Assembly: GCA_017467305.1 (NCBI GenBank)
Contig: JAFTSM010000056.1
Span: 1 to 38,068 of the forward strand
Source of the DNA: Candidatus Gastranaerophilales bacterium
Lineage (GTDB): Bacteria > Cyanobacteriota > Vampirovibrionia > Gastranaerophilales > Gastranaerophilaceae
Length of the DNA stretch: 38,068 nt
Direction: 5' to 3'
The notes under the pieces are model-generated. The model was given only the letters and a program-made list of their open reading frames with translations, searched no databases and had not been told where the DNA came from. Each line of letters starts with the position of its first letter. The first letter of the stretch is position 1. Of this stretch, positions 34,503-38,068 are shown piece by piece. The position numbers and the translations under genes were made by a program.

Positions 34503-36338
34503 ATGCAAATACAAGCGATTGGTTATAAGACTCCTTGTTTTAGCAAAACAAAGCTGAAACAAAATAATGTGCAACATAATCAAAATCCAAAATCAGCTGT
34601 TGCACCATTTTCTAGTGAAAATTTAAAGGCTAAATTTCTTCCAATATCATTTAAAGGAACTCCTTCAAGACTTGAAGAATTTAAGAAATATACGACTGAA
34701 ACAAAATTAGATAATTTTATATACGATGATTCGTTTTACGAAAATCCAAATTTCGATGCTAGTGGCTGGTTAGAATTTTTTAACGCTTGTACAGTTTATG
34801 ATTATGTAGAAGATGACTTTTTTCTCAATATATATATAAATCAACCAGATTTTACAGCAAAGCTAAACAATGAAGAGTATTCACCAAGACGTGCTTGGGC
34901 ATTTATTCAAGAGTTTTTAGCAAATGAAGAATTACAAAAAGATTTCTGCACACAAGATTTACTCTTTTTTACAGATTATTTTGCACAAACTGATTATGAA
35001 TTAGATGAATTTGCAGACGAAATAATATATTTTAAAAGTTTAAAAGATAAAAAGGGTGAACAAATTTTTATCCCCAAATTTGATGTATTTGAACAGTCAG
35101 AACTTATTATTTATATGATGGAACTTGATAGAGGAAGTGTAGATGCAAGTAATTTCCAAATGTTATTGGAGCTTGTTACTAATGGTGAAGTAGACTCGAA
35201 TGTCCTAAAATTTTTACCACCAAATAGCAAACTAAATCCAGATATTATTTCTGATATCGATAAATTGTATCAAGCATATTCAGATAACATTAACCCTATA
35301 GATGTTTTTGTTCCAATTTTTGAAAATGATGAAGAAGCAAAAGAAAAATTAAATATTGGTGATGTATATCAAGTAAAAAACACAGAAAAAGCCTCAATTA
35401 TTGGAGCAAATGGTAAAATAATTCCTTTGAATATTTCTAGAGAAAAGTACTTTGAATTGTTTCCACCAATCCAAAGATTTGCCACTACACAAAATTTAAT
35501 TGGTAATTGTTGGGAATTATCGCCTATTAATGCGTTATTTTCTACTCCAGAAACAAGACAAAACGTACTAAAATTATTTTCTCAAGAAGGTGACGATATT
35601 ATAGTTGAGTTACCAAGTTCAGAATACGGAAAAGTAATTTTTAAAAACTCTCAAATGCCACAAAATTTGGATTTAAAATATTATTCACTTGGGGCAAAAG
35701 GTTTTCAAATGTTAGAATACGCTGACGGAAAAGAATTATACACACAAGCCTTAAATAAATTTTATTACCAAACATTAATAGGAAGTAGCTCATCTCCAAC
35801 AAAAGAAGATATTGAACTGGCAGAAAGAATAAGAGATAACAAAAAATCTATCATTGATGAAAATAGTATTGTTGTAGAATATGATGATACAAATAAAAAA
35901 TGGAGTATTTCTAAATTTAATAAAGAAAAACACGGTTTCAATGACCCTACAACCTTATCTCGACATATGGGGAAAACATTAACTCTTTTTAGAAACTTAG
36001 GAACTAGGGCTAGATATTACTCCATCTCACGTAATGATGTACAAAAGGCACTACAAAAACCTTCATTTTTTAAAGAGGCTGTTGTTTGTTATTCTACAAA
36101 AGAATCAGATGAACTTTCTGGAGATAATATTGAAGAACAAATTATAGACTACTCAACAGGTCTTCTTTCTTCTCACGCATATAGATTGCTTCCTGCTGAT
36201 ATAAATAAGAAAGGTAAAATAACTAGTTATTATTTGATTAACCCCTATGGAGTAATGCAAGTAAAACTTTCTAAAGAAAAATTATTTGAATATGGTCACG
36301 AAATTTCACTAGCAATTAAGGATAAAGATGAAGATTAA
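34503..36338 (+). CDS. Calpain-like cysteine protease, paralogue A
   Basis: The 611-residue protein ends in a domain with the calpain (C2) catalytic pattern. TTQNLIGNCWELSPINALF (residues 328-346) gives Q330 as oxyanion residue and C336 as nucleophile, with the calpain spacing Q-x5-C-W. Also present are GAKGFQMLEYADGK, like the LLEKAY region of calpains, SHAYRLL with H558 and LINPYG with N580. The first 60 residues are polar and contain ISFKG (48-52). The middle (60-325) is helical and unfamiliar. No signal peptide is evident. ATG 34503 is chosen; a TTG at 34482 adds an unconvincing MVVVFVT and neither has a clear ribosome binding site. It overlaps paralogue B by 11 bases. Confidence 0.72.
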   Translation: MQIQAIGYKTPCFSKTKLKQNNVQHNQNPKSAVAPFSSENLKAKFLPISFKGTPSRLEEFKKYTTETKLDNFIYDDSFYENPNFDASGWLEFFNACTVYDYVEDDFFLNIYINQPDFTAKLNNEEYSPRRAWAFIQEFLANEELQKDFCTQDLLFFTDYFAQTDYELDEFADEIIYFKSLKDKKGEQIFIPKFDVFEQSELIIYMMELDRGSVDASNFQMLLELVTNGEVDSNVLKFLPPNSKLNPDIISDIDKLYQAYSDNINPIDVFVPIFENDEEAKEKLNIGDVYQVKNTEKASIIGANGKIIPLNISREKYFELFPPIQRFATTQNLIGNCWELSPINALFSTPETRQNVLKLFSQEGDDIIVELPSSEYGKVIFKNSQMPQNLDLKYYSLGAKGFQMLEYADGKELYTQALNKFYYQTLIGSSSSPTKEDIELAERIRDNKKSIIDENSIVVEYDDTNKKWSISKFNKEKHGFNDPTTLSRHMGKTLTLFRNLGTRARYYSISRNDVQKALQKPSFFKEAVVCYSTKESDELSGDNIEEQIIDYSTGLLSSHAYRLLPADINKKGKITSYYLINPYGVMQVKLSKEKLFEYGHEISLAIKDKDED

Positions 36339-38068
36339 CTGTATAAATAAAATATCTAATAATTATCATATTCAATCTTTTTCTGGTGAAACGAAAAAAG
36401 AGAAACGTAGCTTTCCCAATTTGTCTGGATATACTCCATATACTCTTGAAAATATGCAGGCTAACTATCTTTTAGCTCAAAAAATAGAACAACCTACATT
36501 AAAAAATGTGTTAAAAAAACATAATTTACCAAAAGATATTTTGAAACAATCTGGCTACACAAAAGAAGATGTTTCACAAGATATGATAAAAGTTTTTGAT
36601 AAACTGAGTCCTAAAGTTATTGAACATATACTTGAAACCGACCAAAAAGGTGATTTAATAGCAAAACTTTTAACTGAATCTGGAGAATTTGAAACATTTT
36701 GGGATTATCAAGGTATTCCTAATTTATTGAATTTATTTAATTCAACAAGAGTTAATGGCGAAACTCTTCTATCTCAATTAGATGATTTTTCTTTTATGGC
36801 AGATGAAGATTTTGACGTAACAGAATGGGAACTTTTTATTAGTACTTTTGATAGCAAAAAAGGAAATGAAGAAAAAACTTATCTTGAAAAATTTTTAGGC
36901 AAAAACTCCTTTGCTGAATTATTTTATTCAAAAGAATTTTCTCCAAGTGATATTCTTGAAGTCAGGGATAAAATTGAAACTTCAATAGGCTGTGGAAATT
37001 TTGTTCCAAATAGATTTTTTGAAATAATGGATTTATTAGTAAATAGCGAAAGTTCAAAGTATTCACAAACAGAAAGAACTCAAGCACTTAATTATTTTAT
37101 TGGCTTAGAAGATAAAAGTGGAAAAAGAATATTTAATGTTTCAAATCCAAGACACTCCAAACTCTCTACTTACAATTATTTTATGAATATAGATCCTAGT
37201 GGTCTTGAAGCAAGTAACATTCAAATGTTAATTGAGTTAGTACAAGAGGGGGTAGTCGGAAAACACATTTTTGAATACCTACCTTTAGATAGTAAAATTA
37301 ATTCAAATATCTCCTCAGATATAGATAAACTTTATTCTGCATATATTAATGGAATAGAACCTATCGACAAATTTATCCCAACATATGATTCTTCAGACAA
37401 TGCACAGAAAGATTTAAAAATTGGTGATATATATGAAATTGATGGAGAAGATTTTATTTATATTGTTAATGATAAACATTCTTCTACTCAATTACAATTA
37501 ACAAAGGAAAAATATTTTGAATTATTCCCACCAGTAGAACGTTTTGGAACAACTCAAAATCAAATAGGAAATTGTTGGGAGATAAGTGTTTTACAAGGTC
37601 TATACTGTAACCCCAAGACAAGACATCTAGTTTTAAGTTTGTTCTCTCAACAAGGTACCGATGTTATTGTTAACTATCCAAAAGGTGGTTATGGAAACGT
37701 TATATTTATCAATGGCGAATTACCAAAAGATGAAGATTTAGATTTTTATTCTCAAGGTGCAAAAGGTTTTCAATTACTTGAATATGCTGACGGAAAAGAA
37801 GTACAAAATTCTAAAATAAGAGAATACAGAATGCATTTACTTGCTTTATCAATAAAAAATCCACAACTTGCGGCAATTAAAAGAAGAAATTTTGAAGAAA
37901 TGCTAAAGCAATATGGAAGTGAAAACCTACGTGTAGAATACGATTATAAAGAAAAGGAATGGGTGGTTGAAGGATATAAACAAGAACCATTTGATTATCC
38001 TTCTATTGAAATAATGGGGCGTGATGGTGGTTATGCTCTTAATATATTAATGAGAATCGGTTTTGAAA
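36328..38068 (+). CDS. Calpain-like cysteine protease, paralogue B (runs off the window)
   Basis: This gene begins with ATG 36328, behind AAGGA, inside the last codons of paralogue A, and stays open to the end of the window (580 codons). It is clearly related to A over the middle and catalytic parts: EKYFELFPPVERFGTTQNQ followed by IGNCWEIS, with C416 as nucleophile and the oxyanion glutamine 6 residues before it, and GAKGFQLLEYADGKE. The N-terminus has QSFSG (16-20) in place of ISFKG, and an extra stretch of about 80 residues precedes C416 compared with A. The His and Asn parts lie beyond the window, so activity cannot be judged. Confidence 0.72.
   Translation, partial: MKINCINKISNNYHIQSFSGETKKEKRSFPNLSGYTPYTLENMQANYLLAQKIEQPTLKNVLKKHNLPKDILKQSGYTKEDVSQDMIKVFDKLSPKVIEHILETDQKGDLIAKLLTESGEFETFWDYQGIPNLLNLFNSTRVNGETLLSQLDDFSFMADEDFDVTEWELFISTFDSKKGNEEKTYLEKFLGKNSFAELFYSKEFSPSDILEVRDKIETSIGCGNFVPNRFFEIMDLLVNSESSKYSQTERTQALNYFIGLEDKSGKRIFNVSNPRHSKLSTYNYFMNIDPSGLEASNIQMLIELVQEGVVGKHIFEYLPLDSKINSNISSDIDKLYSAYINGIEPIDKFIPTYDSSDNAQKDLKIGDIYEIDGEDFIYIVNDKHSSTQLQLTKEKYFELFPPVERFGTTQNQIGNCWEISVLQGLYCNPKTRHLVLSLFSQQGTDVIVNYPKGGYGNVIFINGELPKDEDLDFYSQGAKGFQLLEYADGKEVQNSKIREYRMHLLALSIKNPQLAAIKRRNFEEMLKQYGSENLRVEYDYKEKEWVVEGYKQEPFDYPSIEIMGRDGGYALNILMRIGFE

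Overview
The window is strongly AT-rich and gene-dense and reads like a chromosome segment of a gut bacterium of the Gastranaerophilales (Melainabacteria/Vampirovibrionia, the non-photosynthetic sister group of Cyanobacteria). Evidence: low GC, a dapL-type aminotransferase, folE2, both RNase III and Mini-RNase III, and several lineage-type proteins with a short N-terminal tail carrying an S-F-[KS]-[GN] motif. The lineage call is inference from gene style and was not checked against a database.

Left part (1-4579): tRNA-Val(TAC) with its promoter and terminator; an odd structured stretch that repeats the 3' end of that tRNA; a solitary HigA-like antitoxin-family regulator behind three 11-bp repeats; a DUF1232 membrane protein and an unknown protein on the minus strand; a small unknown protein; tRNA-Ala(TGC) on the minus strand; and a B12-binding-type radical SAM gene broken by two single-base shifts in homopolymer runs.

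Accessory island (4594-10152): a minus-strand XRE regulator and long TPR protein face a plus-strand operon with a textbook promoter and a 15-bp palindrome just after the -10. The operon holds a TupA-like ATP-grasp ligase, a PurD-like ATP-grasp ligase, a 47-residue acidic peptide with its own strong ribosome binding site, and a U32-like protein with several cysteines. This looks like a ribosomally made peptide (or small carrier) that is built on by amide-bond-forming ligases, and it is the best candidate here for an undescribed system.

Housekeeping core (10173-34466): uvrB, possibly leaderless; a membrane protein; ftsH and manC; a MerR-like coiled-coil protein; the operon pyrH-frr-cdsA-rnc-rpe-nagA; a radical SAM/MATE pair; a DUF4870 protein; the operon serS-tmk-(WYD repeat protein)-folE2-dapL-hisH; a formyltransferase plus endonuclease IV pair; a hairpin-rich spacer; an amino acid permease; a glycosyltransferase; and Mini-RNase III.

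Right end (34503-38068): two overlapping paralogous genes whose C-terminal parts carry the calpain-type cysteine protease signature (Q-x5-C-W, later H-A-Y and N-P-x-G). The second gene runs off the window, so its His and Asn cannot be seen.
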